Origin: Cryptomeria japonica
Lineage: Eukaryota; Streptophyta; Pinopsida; Cupressales; Cupressaceae
Assembly: GCF_030272615.1 (NCBI RefSeq)
Contig: NC_081406.1
Coordinates: 396,200,439 to 396,264,438 of the forward strand
Direction: 5' to 3'
Length of the DNA stretch: 64,000 nucleotides
In this document: in pieces, positions 1-9,884 of the stretch
Numbering within the stretch: position 1 is the first letter of the stretch
Layout of the letters: the number at the start of each line of letters is the position of its first letter
The notes under the pieces: generated by a model
Databases searched by the model: none
What the model saw: only the letters and a program-made list of their open reading frames with translations
Told to the model about the DNA's origin: nothing
Made by a program: the position numbers and the translations under genes

Positions 1-931
1 AACATATGCTTGGTTATAGTTCCTTTGAAGTGCACAAAATTGTCTCATACATTCACCGTACTTAATTCACATAACAATATTTACATCCATAGACCTTTCA
101 CATATACATATATAGTATAAAAAATAGTTGTTTTTCAACAACCATACTTCTAACATGTAAAATTGATGGCAATATAGATATCCCCATCAAATAATCTAAT
201 GAGACAACTCAACCAGAAAGGATGAGATTGAACTATCCACACGCTAACCAAAATGTCTCCATGCGGTATCAACTTTGAATTTGAATCATAGAATACCTTG
301 TAGAGCACACTTCCAACACATTCGAATAGGACCAGACCAAAAGACACCGTGAAGAATCTTCTCTCAACATGTTCAGATGGAACCAGACCCAAAGCAACTT
401 CTAGTAAGAGTAAATGTTGGTGCAAGGTGTGCACCCTTGGTCTCCTTGTGTTGTGCAATGAAATGCTCGGGTTTGTGACATGGATTAACTACCTCTTGTG
501 GATTCTATAAGTCTAGTGGTTGTATCGGTCATTAACAGGTCGATCTTTTGGTGCAACGACAACCGCACTTGTAACAAGTGGTATTAGAGCTTAGTCACAG
601 GTTCACACCCCTTGCTTGCGCTGGGAGGGATTGTTGCAAGGTGTGTGCCCTTGGTTTCCTTGTGTTGTGCATCGCAGCGCTTGGATTTATGGCATGGCTT
701 AGTTGCCTCTTGTGTATTCTATAATTCTAATGGTTGTAATAGGTATTAACAGGTCCATCTTTTGGTGCAACAACAACCAAACTTGTAACAAATGTCGGAC
801 CCAAAGTTGCATGAATTGAGTTCATACATGTATAGCATGAAAAAGAAACATCATTTAAAGAAGAAAACTTATGAACTGAATCACATACATAAATGTCAAA
901 CATCAATGACAACAATGACAATAGGCCAACA
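1..931 (-). repeat. 3' LTR of element C (partial, split by TRIM-1)
   Basis: On the minus strand the LTR opens with TGTTGGCC at 931-924, directly after the G-rich tract at 932-945, as in A, D and H. It continues to the window edge and is interrupted by TRIM-1 at 415-790. The other LTR of C is not in the window, so the length and the far end cannot be fixed. The rest of this stretch (1-414 and 791-931) holds no gene that I can support. Confidence 0.55.
415..790 (+). mobile_element. TRIM-1: miniature LTR element with no coding capacity
   Basis: Two direct repeats (415-576 and 632-790, about 160 bp) start with TGTTG and end in TAACA. They flank only about 55 bp. That spacer opens with TGGTATTAGAGC (579-590), one base from the initiator-Met tRNA primer site, and ends in a purine-rich GGGAGGGATT. 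This is the plan of a terminal-repeat retrotransposon in miniature. The LTR shares its central part (GGGTTTGTGACA, CTCT/TACAG-like, TTGTATCG, TCTTTTG.TGCAA) with TRIM-2, so the two belong to one diverged family. No clean 5-bp target duplication is visible; AAATG recurs at 412-416 and 790-794 but overlaps the termini. Confidence 0.75.
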
Positions 932-1089
932 ATGTTCCCCTTTTTCATTGATGACAATATAAAGTTATACATTATAAGTTTGCTGAAATAACTACTAAAG
1001 TATTGAACTAACAACTATCTGAAATTTTGTATGAAGAAAAGAAAAAAATACTGCTAACACACACATAACTCTACTCCCCCTTTGATAAC
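932..1089 (-). other. 3' untranslated region and polypurine tracts of element C
   Basis: Read on the minus strand, this segment contains one AAAGGGGGAG-type tract (about 1075-1087) following a TTGTTATC sequence, and a second, AAAAAGGGGAACAT, touching the LTR (932-945). Repeated polypurine tracts before the 3' LTR also occur in A, D and H here and are known from plant Sireviruses. Confidence 0.55.
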
Positions 1090-2474
1090 AATGACAAAGG
1101 GTCAAAAAGAGTAACAAATGGTGCATCAAAAAAAAATTGAGACTTCCCTTCAGGGAGACACATGTGTTCAATTGGAGTAGTATTTTATATTGTGGACATG
1201 AGTGGTCCAGTCGTCCTTGTGCTTATCCCAGTGAGTAATGGATCCTGATAGAAACACAATGTGAACCTGCATGGCTATGTGCAAGTACTCTTTCTCAAGA
1301 ATGGAGCCATGTTTGAGCATATTGGAATTTAGTGGCTTGGGAGAGGGCTCTATTCATGATGAAAATACTTTCGTTTCTCATATCTCTCAACTTACTTAAG
1401 GGAAGAATAATGTCATCCCTTTGTTGCTATAATCCAAATTATTTTTCATGACGCTCTTCAAACTTGGCTTTACCAGGATCAGATAAGTCTTTAGATAACT
1501 TGAAGTTGGCATGAGCTTGTCAGATCTTGTCATAAATAATATTCATTTAGTCTTTGATTCTTTTTGTAGCATCCAACCACTGAAGACTATAAGAAAAGAG
1601 TGTCACCATTTTCCAGATATGATTGACCTTGAGAAATAAGTTGTGAGAGCTAATGATGAGCTGACACACATTTAGCCTTGAGTTATTGTAACAATTTTTC
1701 TCAGTCATTCACTCTATCTTTATGATATTTTTCTTCCAGCTTCTCAGTGTGACTGCTCAAAGAATTAATCAACATTTTGCATTTATCCGCATTGGGAGTG
1801 TCTGAATCTAGCTAACACTCTAGCATTGTAGCATGGAGTGCTGCCAATAGATCTTCAATAATCTTATCCTTTTTCTTAAAATCTTGTTTTGTAGATGAAA
1901 TAAATGCCTCTCAAATTTCAAGATTCTAAACTGGACCAACCTTAGAAAAATCAATAGCGTATAGATGAAGTGAAAGATTGAATAATTAGGCATGCAAAAA
2001 ATAATTTCTTCCAGGCGTCTTCAGTAGAACTGGTACCAACTATAGTCATTGATCCAAGTACACACTCACTAAACCCAAGTTAGTCAAATCATTTGTCTTA
2101 TCAACCGATGAAGCTTTGGTTTTAGATTCATTCTTTTTGGACTCAACAAACTCTCACTCATCTTGACCTTTATTAACAAAATCTTCAATTTCCTTTCCTT
2201 TAACAGACTTAGCATTAACTGGAGGAATCTTAGAGGTTATAGGAATATCCATAACATTGTCCATAGTGGTATCAATAGAAGAAGTATCATCAACTAGATT
2301 ATCATTGGGATTATAAACAGGGGTATTAACAAGATTATTTGACACATTTTCTAGCACACCGATAGAAGTACCGGATTTAAAAGAAGGAAACAAATCAAGG
2401 TTCTTAGCAATTGTCGTTACAGTCTCCATGATTTCACCTTTAAGTTTTTCTCTGGCATTAGCCTCACCTAACAT
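1090..2474 (-). pseudogene. Element C ORF2, C-terminal part (decayed)
   Basis: On the minus strand from 2474, a 106-codon open stretch starts MLGEANAREK and is rich in Asp/Asn/Ser. Downstream, through several stops and frameshifts, charged helical stretches such as KKKDKIIEDLLAALHATMLE are still readable to about 1560, followed by scattered open runs to about 1090. Composition and position match the acidic linker and C-terminal coiled-coil of the intact ORF2 in element D. The segment is joined to 13245-14570 once element A and one copy of its GAGAC target duplication are removed. Function is unknown. Confidence 0.6.
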
Positions 2475-2479
2475 GAGAC

Positions 2480-3538
2480 TATTGACTTGATGATGATTGT
2501 AAAGTATTCATCACTTGTTGTCATTGATGAAACATTCTTACACACACATATAATTATATTGACTACCGGTGTAACTTCAATTGTTTACACTATTAACCGG
2601 TATGTTAGAGATTAATCTCTAATCGGTACTTTGTGTCAATCAGAATGTACATAAGAGACAACTTGTGGTTATACTAAGTTGACATCAAGATGAAGATAAA
2701 GATGGAGATCAAGCAGAGATTCAAGGACAACGGTTCATATGTTTTATTCAAACCGGTATTGAGTGTTCCAATCGGTATTTGGTTATTTTTGTGATGAGTT
2801 ATGATCACTTGTCTAGATACACTATACCTAGGAAATTCTATTTTGATTTCCTTGGACCGACATAAGATTTGAATGTCTATTTAAAGACATCTTAGTGAAT
2901 CATTTGATACATGTTATGTTATGATGCATGCATGAAGAATGAAAGTTTTTGTTGAAGAGTGATAAGTGTTAAGATGAAGAGTGTGTTGAATGTACTTAGA
3001 AGGATCTGATCAAGCAAGTATAGTGCTACTCAGAACATATCAAACCATTCTTGTTGTTTTCTAACCATTACAACAAAATCAAATCCCTTAACCGGGTAAT
3101 CTCTAACAAACTTCAATGTACAAATCCTCTAACAAGGTGATCAATTAGTTTGGATTCTTAAATGCTCCAAAGAGGTTACTCCTAATAGGGTACTACTCTT
3201 AACAGGGTATAAGCTTCTAATCAAGCTTTGGGATCTCTAACAAGATTCGCTCCTAGCAGAGCACTTTGTAGACCTTAACTGGTCAGTTATCTATTACTAT
3301 AGATAGTTAACTTGTGAGTTCCATCTCACCGTGGTTTTTACCTATTTGGGTTTTCCATGTATAAACACTTGTGTTATGGTGGATGCTTTACTTTTTGTGG
3401 ATGTTGTTATATCATTTTGGATTACATGCATTGTGTATAAAAGCTTTGTTAAGTTCATTTACCGGTTAGTGTTTAAAGTAGTTTGGTTTTTGGTGTCACT
3501 GATTCACCCCTCCCTCTCAGTTCTTTTCAAGTCCATCA
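2480..3538 (+). repeat. 5' LTR of element A
   Basis: The start is TATTGACTTG, a mutated form of the TGTTGGCTTG that opens the 3' copy; the end is GTCCATCA. It contains the hairpin GTGAG-TTCCAT-CTCAC (3316-3331), an array of short CT(C/T)TAAC(A/C)(A/G)GG motifs (about 3085-3290), and the stretch GATTCACCCCTCCCTCTCAG just before the end, a landmark of copia-type LTRs in this window. Confidence 0.85.
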
Positions 3539-3540
3539 AT

Positions 3541-3552
3541 TGGTATCAGAGC
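3541..3552 (+). promoter_or_regulatory. Primer binding site of element A (initiator-Met tRNA)
   Basis: TGGTATCAGAGC lies 2 bp after the LTR end. It is complementary to the 3' end of plant initiator-Met tRNA, the usual primer of Ty1/copia elements. Confidence 0.9.
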
Positions 3553-3600
3553 CTAACTTCTTTGAAGCCTAACCGCTTAGAAGGGAGCCTTGAAACCACC

Positions 3601-4848
3601 ATGGGGGACATGAACTACTTTGAGATGGCTAGAGAGATAGAAGCTAGTAGAAATGAGCTTAAAAACCTAAGGGTCAAACTGAAAGATTCTCAAGTCAAAA
3701 GGAGAGAGCTAACTAAACAACTATTAGAGATATCTGAAAATGGTTCTTCAGATGAAGCCAATATTGATGCTTTAGTAGAGGAAGTTGAAAAGTTAAATGG
3801 TGAGAAACTGAATCTAAGGAGAGAGCTAGAAGGTCTCACTATCCGCATGAGTCAGGAATTAGAAGCCAGAAGGGTTGCTGAAGACCTTATCAAGGAAAGA
3901 GATCAAGAGATTACAAAGATCAAATGAGAAAATGCTGCTATGCATGAGCATTTGATTGCTGAAAGAGAAGAAAAGGACAACCTGCAGCTAGATCTTGAAC
4001 TTGCATCATCTCTGAAAGAGAACCTGTCTAAGCATAATGAAGATCTCACAAAACAACTTACTGAAGCGAATGAGAAATTGGAAAAGTTCATCAAGAGTTC
4101 TACCATGCTGGAAGAATAAATTCAATCACAAAGAATGAAGGGTGATGTCTGTGGACTTTGTTTTCATACAACTGAAAAAGGTGAATCCTCCGGTACAAAG
4201 AGAAACAATACTAAGATCAAATCTACTCCTAAAAACAATAAGCCTACTGGTAAGAAGGTCTTTGAACCTATTTGTTTTGTTTGCCATAAACCTCGTCACA
4301 CTGCAAATATTTGTAGAGACAAACCTAACAGAAATGCAAGTTATAATACTAATGCTAGATATGTGTCCAAGAAATTTGAAGGTCATTGCTTCACATGTGG
4401 AATGTATGGACATAGATCTGTTGAGTGTAGATATGGAGCAAACAATCCTATACCACACATGCATCCAAGACCAAATGGTGACCGGATGAGGAACTTTAAC
4501 AGTCAGGTAAACCTGAACTAGCAAAGATCCTACGATAATCGGTTTAGTCGATTAGAGATGGAAAATGTAACAAATGTTATTTGCACCATCTGTAATAACT
4601 TTGGTCATGTGGCTATGAACTGTAGAAGAAGAACATGAAGAGGAAATGTAGGACCTTGGAGATCATCTAGCATGTCCTTGTTATCACTGTAACAAACCGG
4701 GGCACTTAGTAAAATTTAGTAGATCCATAAATAGCAAACCGATCAACTCTTCTAAAGATCAGAAGGGAAAGCAGAAAGTTAATGTTGAAGAAACCAGAGA
4801 GGAAATGAATCGAATTTGGAAGAAGAAAAGTGATGAGTCACCTGAATA
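3601..4848 (+). pseudogene. Element A ORF1: coiled-coil and CCHC zinc-knuckle protein (broken)
   Basis: Translation from ATG 3601 (MGDMNYFEMAREIE) gives a long charged heptad-rich region of about 180 residues. A linker with Ser/Thr/Lys follows, then CCHC knuckles CFVCHKPRHTANIC, CFTCGMYGHRSVEC and CTICNNFGHVAMNC, and a damaged fourth (YHCNKPGHLVKF). The end is a Lys-rich tail with EEMNRIWKKK, matching IIWKKK in B and DNIWK in D. In-frame stops at about 3925, 4117 and 4519, plus later frame changes, break it. Zinc knuckles suggest nucleic-acid binding, as in Gag, but I see no typical copia Gag core upstream. It is the first gene after the primer site, so it probably takes the place of Gag. Confidence 0.8.
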
Positions 4849-5351
4849 AGAAATTGTTCCTTAACCCAATGAAGAGAACCCTGCACCAATGACTTAAGCC
4901 TTTTTAATATGGCTAAGGGGAGCTTAACGGTAAAACATCTCCGGACCCCTTGTGAAAAATGAGCAGCAAAAGAATTTTGAAACATGAAATTTTGATAACT
5001 TTTTGTTAACATGTTATCAACCATTTTTCTACTTGAGCGGTGAAATTAGGGCTTTTAACCCTAACGAGCGAGCATTTATTGCACTAGGTAAAAAGGATAA
5101 AATTGAGTTTTACTTTGTCATTTTTTACCCTAACGCATTTGAGAAAGAAATTTGAAGTGATTGCAGAGCTGAGTAAGATTGTTTTGCTATAAAATTGCCG
5201 AATTGTTTCGTGATTTGTGAAATTAAGTTGAATTGAAGGTTGTAGAAGGTCGAACTGGTGTGCACTTGGGCATTTCAACTAGTAAACAGGGTAACATGCA
5301 TGAAACAAGGTATTTCTTTGAACATACCACTTTGAATCTTGTTCATCTAGA
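4849..5351 (+). other. Spacer between ORF1 and ORF2 of element A
   Basis: About 500 bp of AT-rich sequence has no supported gene. It is the equivalent of the 500-bp spacer between the two ORFs in D (51209-51708), so it probably acts as the leader of ORF2. Confidence 0.5.
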
Positions 5352-6479
5352 ATGGCATCTACTTCAAAGTCTATAGAGAGGTTGATGATCACTTATGAGC
5401 CTATGGAAGCTCAAAAGGCAGATAAGATTGTGTCATATAATGCATTATCGCAAGTTCCGAGTGGAGTTTTGGTCAAAAGTGATTTGTCTGATTATATTGA
5501 TTGCAAGTTAGAAGACTTAGGGTCTCTATACATCTACACCCAATTGAAATCACTTTGCGATAAGAATGGCAAGATTAAAACACAGTATGCTAGGATTTTC
5601 AAAAAGGGTTTTCATAATGCCTCTTATTTTCTTGATGATTTTGAAGAAGCACATATCATAATAATTTTGAGTAGAGTTCATGGAGAAAACATGTACTTAG
5701 AAAGATCTCACACAATTACATGTACTTAGGCTATGACTGGCTATTTCTCAACTGGTGAAGTACCTGAGCTGAGGAAAATTCTTAAGGATATTGTCTTCAA
5801 ATTAATCGGTTCTACATTTGATGGGCAAGCTTTTTCCGTCAACAACATTAAGGACCCCACAGTAAAAATAGTAGCAATGGTGATAGGCTATTGAGTATTT
5901 TACTCCAGTAGACTTAACAATATTCCATCTATAGAAGTTCACATAGCTCACAAAATGATTGTTGATAATGCAGACTATGATCTCTATGAAGCTATCAAGA
6001 GACAATTGTTTTTGAATTTGCAATCTATCAAGAAGGATAGCAGTCTGAAATTCAAGTATGGCTAGCTATTAGTCGGTCTAATCTTTTACTTTCAAAACTT
6101 TCTACCAAGGATTGGAGACATTGAGTGGTCAAAGGACTCACTGGTCTCGGCTCAAATTAAGAACAACATCAAGGCTATAAAGAATACTTTCCATGCTGCC
6201 CTGAATAGGTATTTCAATGAGTTCCAAAAGAAGATGAGTATGAGAATGAGGCTACTGGAAGATGTGGTGAAACACTTTGAGAAGGACATAATCTTCACCG
6301 TTACCACTGACTTTTTCTTAATACAAGCAATTGAGCCAAGAGAAGAAGAAATGAAAGACATGAGTTATTAAGTTATCCATGATCTACTAGTTGGTTATGC
6401 AAATACCCTATTAGCATCACCTATAGATAAGAAGAAGGCAAGATTGGACATTGTGGTAGTCCAAGAGGCACCTGAACAA
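5352..6479 (+). pseudogene. Element A ORF2, N-terminal part (broken)
   Basis: It starts MASTSKSIERLMITYEP at 5352 and keeps the family landmarks: VPSGVLVKSDLSDYIDCKLE near residue 40, ILSRVHGENMYLE near residue 100, and YDLYEAIKRQLFLNLQSIK followed by LIFYFQNFLPRIGDIEW. These line up by eye with the same order of motifs in the intact D ORF2. Stops occur at about 5727, 5892, 6062 and 6369. The reading is cut at 6479, where the truncated element B is joined, and coding resumes at 9885 after a 190-bp duplicate of 6290-6479. Confidence 0.75.
6290..6479 (+). repeat. Left copy of a 190-bp direct duplication around element B
   Basis: This segment of A ORF2 is repeated at 9695-9884 with about five mismatches. 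The right copy begins exactly at the outer end of the B LTR. The left copy ends where truncated B begins. It is far longer than a target-site duplication. Confidence 0.85.
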
Positions 6480-6507
6480 CAATGGGGTCTTGGATCCTAG
6501 ATGCCAT

Positions 6508-7060
6508 TTTGATTTCAGATAAAAATTGACATAGGAACCTTAGGGTTTGAGAACTTAACAAATGATAGACGCTTCACACTCAGTAGATAATAACAACTTA
6601 ATGAGTTTGGTAAACCAGCTTAGCAATGCGATGAGATTTGATGTAAATACCTTGGATTTTGCTTTGAAGATGGTTTGATCGCCTTGATTCGCTCTGCTCT
6701 GCTTCTTGAAAACTTGGTGAATGAAAATGACCGCGAAAAAACCTTTTAAGTACTCAAAAATACCTTATCGAGCTCCGTGCAAGTTAGGTCAAAGACATTA
6801 AATGCACTTGGTTCACTTAACTTTCTTTCCCTTTTTTTTGCTTTAACCGAGTAACCAGATTTCCTTCATATACCAACTTGACAGGCTTCCTAAATTCACC
6901 GACTTAACAGTTTTCCTGTAAAGTGCTCCAAAAGACTTTGATAGAATTTCAAACTTACTACTACATATTACTATGCAGATTTTGAATTCATTACATACTA
7001 AAATAGGAACTGTTTAAGATTTAACCTTGTGAGAATGCAATCCCCTCATACCTTTACTGA
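6508..7060 (-). other. Spacer between ORF1 and ORF2 of element B
   Basis: This is a roughly 550-bp untranslated stretch upstream (on the minus strand) of the ORF2 start at 6507. It corresponds to the 500-bp spacers in A and D. I see no gene in it. Confidence 0.5.
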
Positions 7061-8413
7061 TTAATTTGGAGTGGGAGCACCTAACTCGGTAGGTAAGGTG
7101 CTTTCTTCATCAGACATAATTTCTTTCTTTTTCCAAATTATCTTGTATTTCTCTTTTATCTCCTCATTGTCTCTTCTCGGTTGATCTCTGCAATCTCCAG
7201 CTAAATGTCCAACTTTGTGACAATGAAAACATGCCATATCGGGATTTCTCCATGATCTCCGGTTGTTCATTCCAAACCTTATAAAATAGTTGGCACTTAT
7301 ATGTCCATATCTTCCACAACATTCACACCATATCCTTGTATTGTAATCCCATGGTACTGCAGTATACTGTTGGTTAAGATCTGTGTGAGTTCGGTAACCT
7401 CTAGCATTTGGTCGGTGTGCAAACCACATATAGTTTTTCTACTTAAACCAACACTTCTCGGTACTGTGTCCATATCTATTGCAGTTTTTACAAAACCCTT
7501 TGAATTTTGCCTTCTGATAATTGTTAACAAACTTTGTCCTACATTGATTAGATGTATGACCATATTTATTGCAATTGTAACAATAACCATTGGTCTTAGT
7601 GGTATTCGGTTGCTTACCTTTTCTGATTTGACAGATGTTGGCAGTATGACCTTGATTTCCACAGTAGTAGAATATAGGCTTCTTCCTTTTGATGTTATTC
7701 CTTTTTCTAGCTTGTTTTGATGATTCTCCTCTCTCGGTAGTATAGATTCCCTTCTCGGTAGAGTCTTTTCCTTTGTAACCGAGTCCTCCTTCTTTGTAGG
7801 GTCATCTTGTGTTTAGTTGCTCATCCAACATCTTTGATGCTTCATAACTCTTCTTCAGTGTTTCCTTGGATTTCTTCTCTGTTTCAAGTTCATTGCTCAG
7901 CCTTGATACTTCAAGTTTCAATGCTTGATTCTCATTATCTTTCAGATTTGCTTCATGATGTGTATAACCTAGTTGATCTGTCAGATTTTGTTGAATACCA
8001 GTTAGCCTTATGATTTCATCATTCTTATCAGATACTAAGACTTCAAGTTGTTGTTTCTCTCTTTGTAGATCTCTTTCTTTATCCTCGGCTATCCTTAATG
8101 CATCTAGATTTTCAGTCATCTGTGTACTGAAATGTTCATGTTCTCTTTTCATTGCTTTTAGTTGATTAGCCAATGCTTTGTTCTTTTCTTTCAACATTCC
8201 GATCATTTCTTTAGTTTCTTAAGATATACTATTCTCAGATGATGTCTCGATTTGTTCCACTAACTCTTGAGAATCTTGCAAGTCATCAGATAATATTCTC
8301 CTTACTTTCAGAGATTTTTGCATTTGCCTTTGCATGTCTGCAATCACTTCATTTGCATTATCCAGCTCTTCTTGTAGATGCACAATCCTCCGAGATTGTT
8401 TATAGCCTTCCAT
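7061..8413 (-). pseudogene. Element B ORF1: coiled-coil and five-zinc-knuckle protein (broken)
   Basis: Starting at ATG 8413 (MEGYKQSRRIVHLQEELDNA), about 200 residues of nearly unbroken heptads follow. Then come knuckles at about 7660-7620 (YCGNQGHTANIC, its first Cys in doubt), CYNCNKYGHTSNQC, CKNCNRYGHSTEKC, CECCGRYGHISANY (last Cys changed to Tyr) and CFHCHKVGHLAGDC. The tail KIIWKKKEIMSDEESTLP resembles that of A. A stop follows SSENSIS (about 8219), with further stops and frame changes around 7800 and 7440. The order coiled coil then knuckles is the same in A and D. Confidence 0.8.
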
Positions 8414-8461
8414 TGATAAGATCTTTCTCTTTAGGTAGTTAAACCCTTTTCCAAGATTCAA

Positions 8462-8473
8462 GCTCTGATACCA
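8462..8473 (-). promoter_or_regulatory. Primer binding site of element B
   Basis: The plus strand reads GCTCTGATACCA, so the minus strand reads TGGTATCAGAGC, complementary to initiator-Met tRNA, 2 bp inside the LTR end. Confidence 0.9.
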
Positions 8474-8475
8474 AT

Positions 8476-9694
8476 TGTTAGGCCCAATATGGAAAGCTAA
8501 TGTACTGAGAGGGGAGGGGTGAATCAGTACTTCAAAACCTTTTCTCAACAATATCTTTACTGTTATGCATAAACCAGAAACTATTGTAACATAACATAAA
8601 GCTAAAACAAATGAGTAACAATCATACATGATTCACTCCATAAAACATATATTTTGGTCACGTAGAAACTCTTGGTTAGAGAGAAAAACTGTGGTGGGGA
8701 TGGTACCCACAACTTCACTACTGCAATAATAAAGAGTGCTCGGTTAGAGCTACATATTTAGCTATTTCTGATAGCTTACCTTGTTAGGAGTACTAAGATC
8801 TGTTAGATCTACCTTGCTAAAGGATTTATACAACACTATATAAGTGTAGCACCTGGTTAAAGGATTTACAATTTATAGACTTGATTAGGGTGTTTTACCC
8901 TATTAAAGGTTTCTCTTACAACTTCAAAATATTACAATATAATCATTACAAATATCTGCAACTTTACATCTAAAATGTTGTAGCAGATTCTATGTGCTCA
9001 AAATAAGATTACCTTGCCTATAGCATACCTCGGTAACTCATAAAGTAACTCGGTAAACCCTTCTATTTACTCTGTTCCTCGACTGTTCTCTGATAACCTT
9101 TTCGGTGACCTCTGTGTCTCTGTAACAGTCATAATACTCTGTGATTTCTCATGTATCACATAAGTCTTGCTTCATACACATATGCACACACATTTCTCAC
9201 ATTCACATATATTTCTAACACTAAATTCATGCTGTATAAATAGACTTCTTATGTCGGTGATCTAATTCATTGCTTCGATCTTACAAACATGATTTCTCGA
9301 ATAAATAACCATGCAAAATATTTCATTGGTTAGATGACCTCAAAATTATACAAAATCTGTATGTGCAATTTCCAATGTGATAACGGTTCTGTGTGCCTCG
9401 ATCTTGTAACATGTTTTCATATGTGTGTCCAGGTTCAATGAATCTGGTAACACATTTCACTTGGTGTAAATCAACTCGGTGTATTATTTTTACTGCTCGG
9501 TAGACATGAAATAACACTCGGTAGACAACTCGGTGTATACTGGGCTTTGTGACTGTTTTCCTTCTGTAACCGACTAGGCTGTTCATATCGACTTCTCTGT
9601 GTGTACCGACTGCATGATTCGGTAATACTAACCGACTAGAATATATAGAATGACTTTGTATATAAAACTAATGGCAATTTGATAAGTAGTAACA
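8476..9694 (-). repeat. 5' LTR of element B
   Basis: On the minus strand it runs from TGTTACTACTTATC at 9694 to GGGCCTAACA at 8476 (1219 bp, TG...CA). It holds many ACCGAG motifs in sense orientation (read as CTCGGT on the plus strand, mostly 9020-9545). It also holds the hairpin GTGGG...CCCAC (8694-8710) and the run CCCCTCCCCTCTCAG near its end, as in D. The partner 3' LTR is missing. Confidence 0.75.
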
Positions 9695-9884
9695 AATCTT
9701 CACCATTACCACTGACTTTTTCTTAATGCAAGCAATTGAGCCAAGAGAAGAAGAAATGAAAGACATGAGTTATTAAGTTATCCATGATCTACTAGTTGGT
9801 TATGCTAATACCCTATTAGCATCACCTATAGATAAGAAGAAGGCAAGATTGGACATTGTGGCATTCCAAGAGGCACCTGAACAA
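9695..9884 (+). repeat. Right copy of the 190-bp duplication
   Basis: Repeats 6290-6479 of A ORF2. It starts with AATCT directly at the outer end of the B LTR, which would be one copy of the original 5-bp target site. The other AATCT stands at 6290-6294. Confidence 0.85.

Larger units (their letters stand above)
6480..9694 (-). mobile_element. Element B: truncated two-ORF LTR element (5' LTR, ORF1, start of ORF2)
   Basis: On the minus strand: 5' LTR 9694-8476, primer site 8473-8462, ORF1 8413 to about 7061, a spacer, and the first nine codons of ORF2 (ATG at 6507, MASRIQDP). It then stops abruptly at 6480. The rest of ORF2, the polypurine tract and the 3' LTR are missing. The outer LTR end (9694, TGTTACTACT on the minus strand) is intact and abuts AATCT of element A, so this end looks like a true integration, while the other is a later break. 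Confidence 0.8.

Noticed and set aside
4126-4524. 132-codon minus-strand frame opposite the zinc knuckles of A ORF1
   Set aside because: The plus-strand frame carries CCHC motifs in order; the antisense frame is its shadow.
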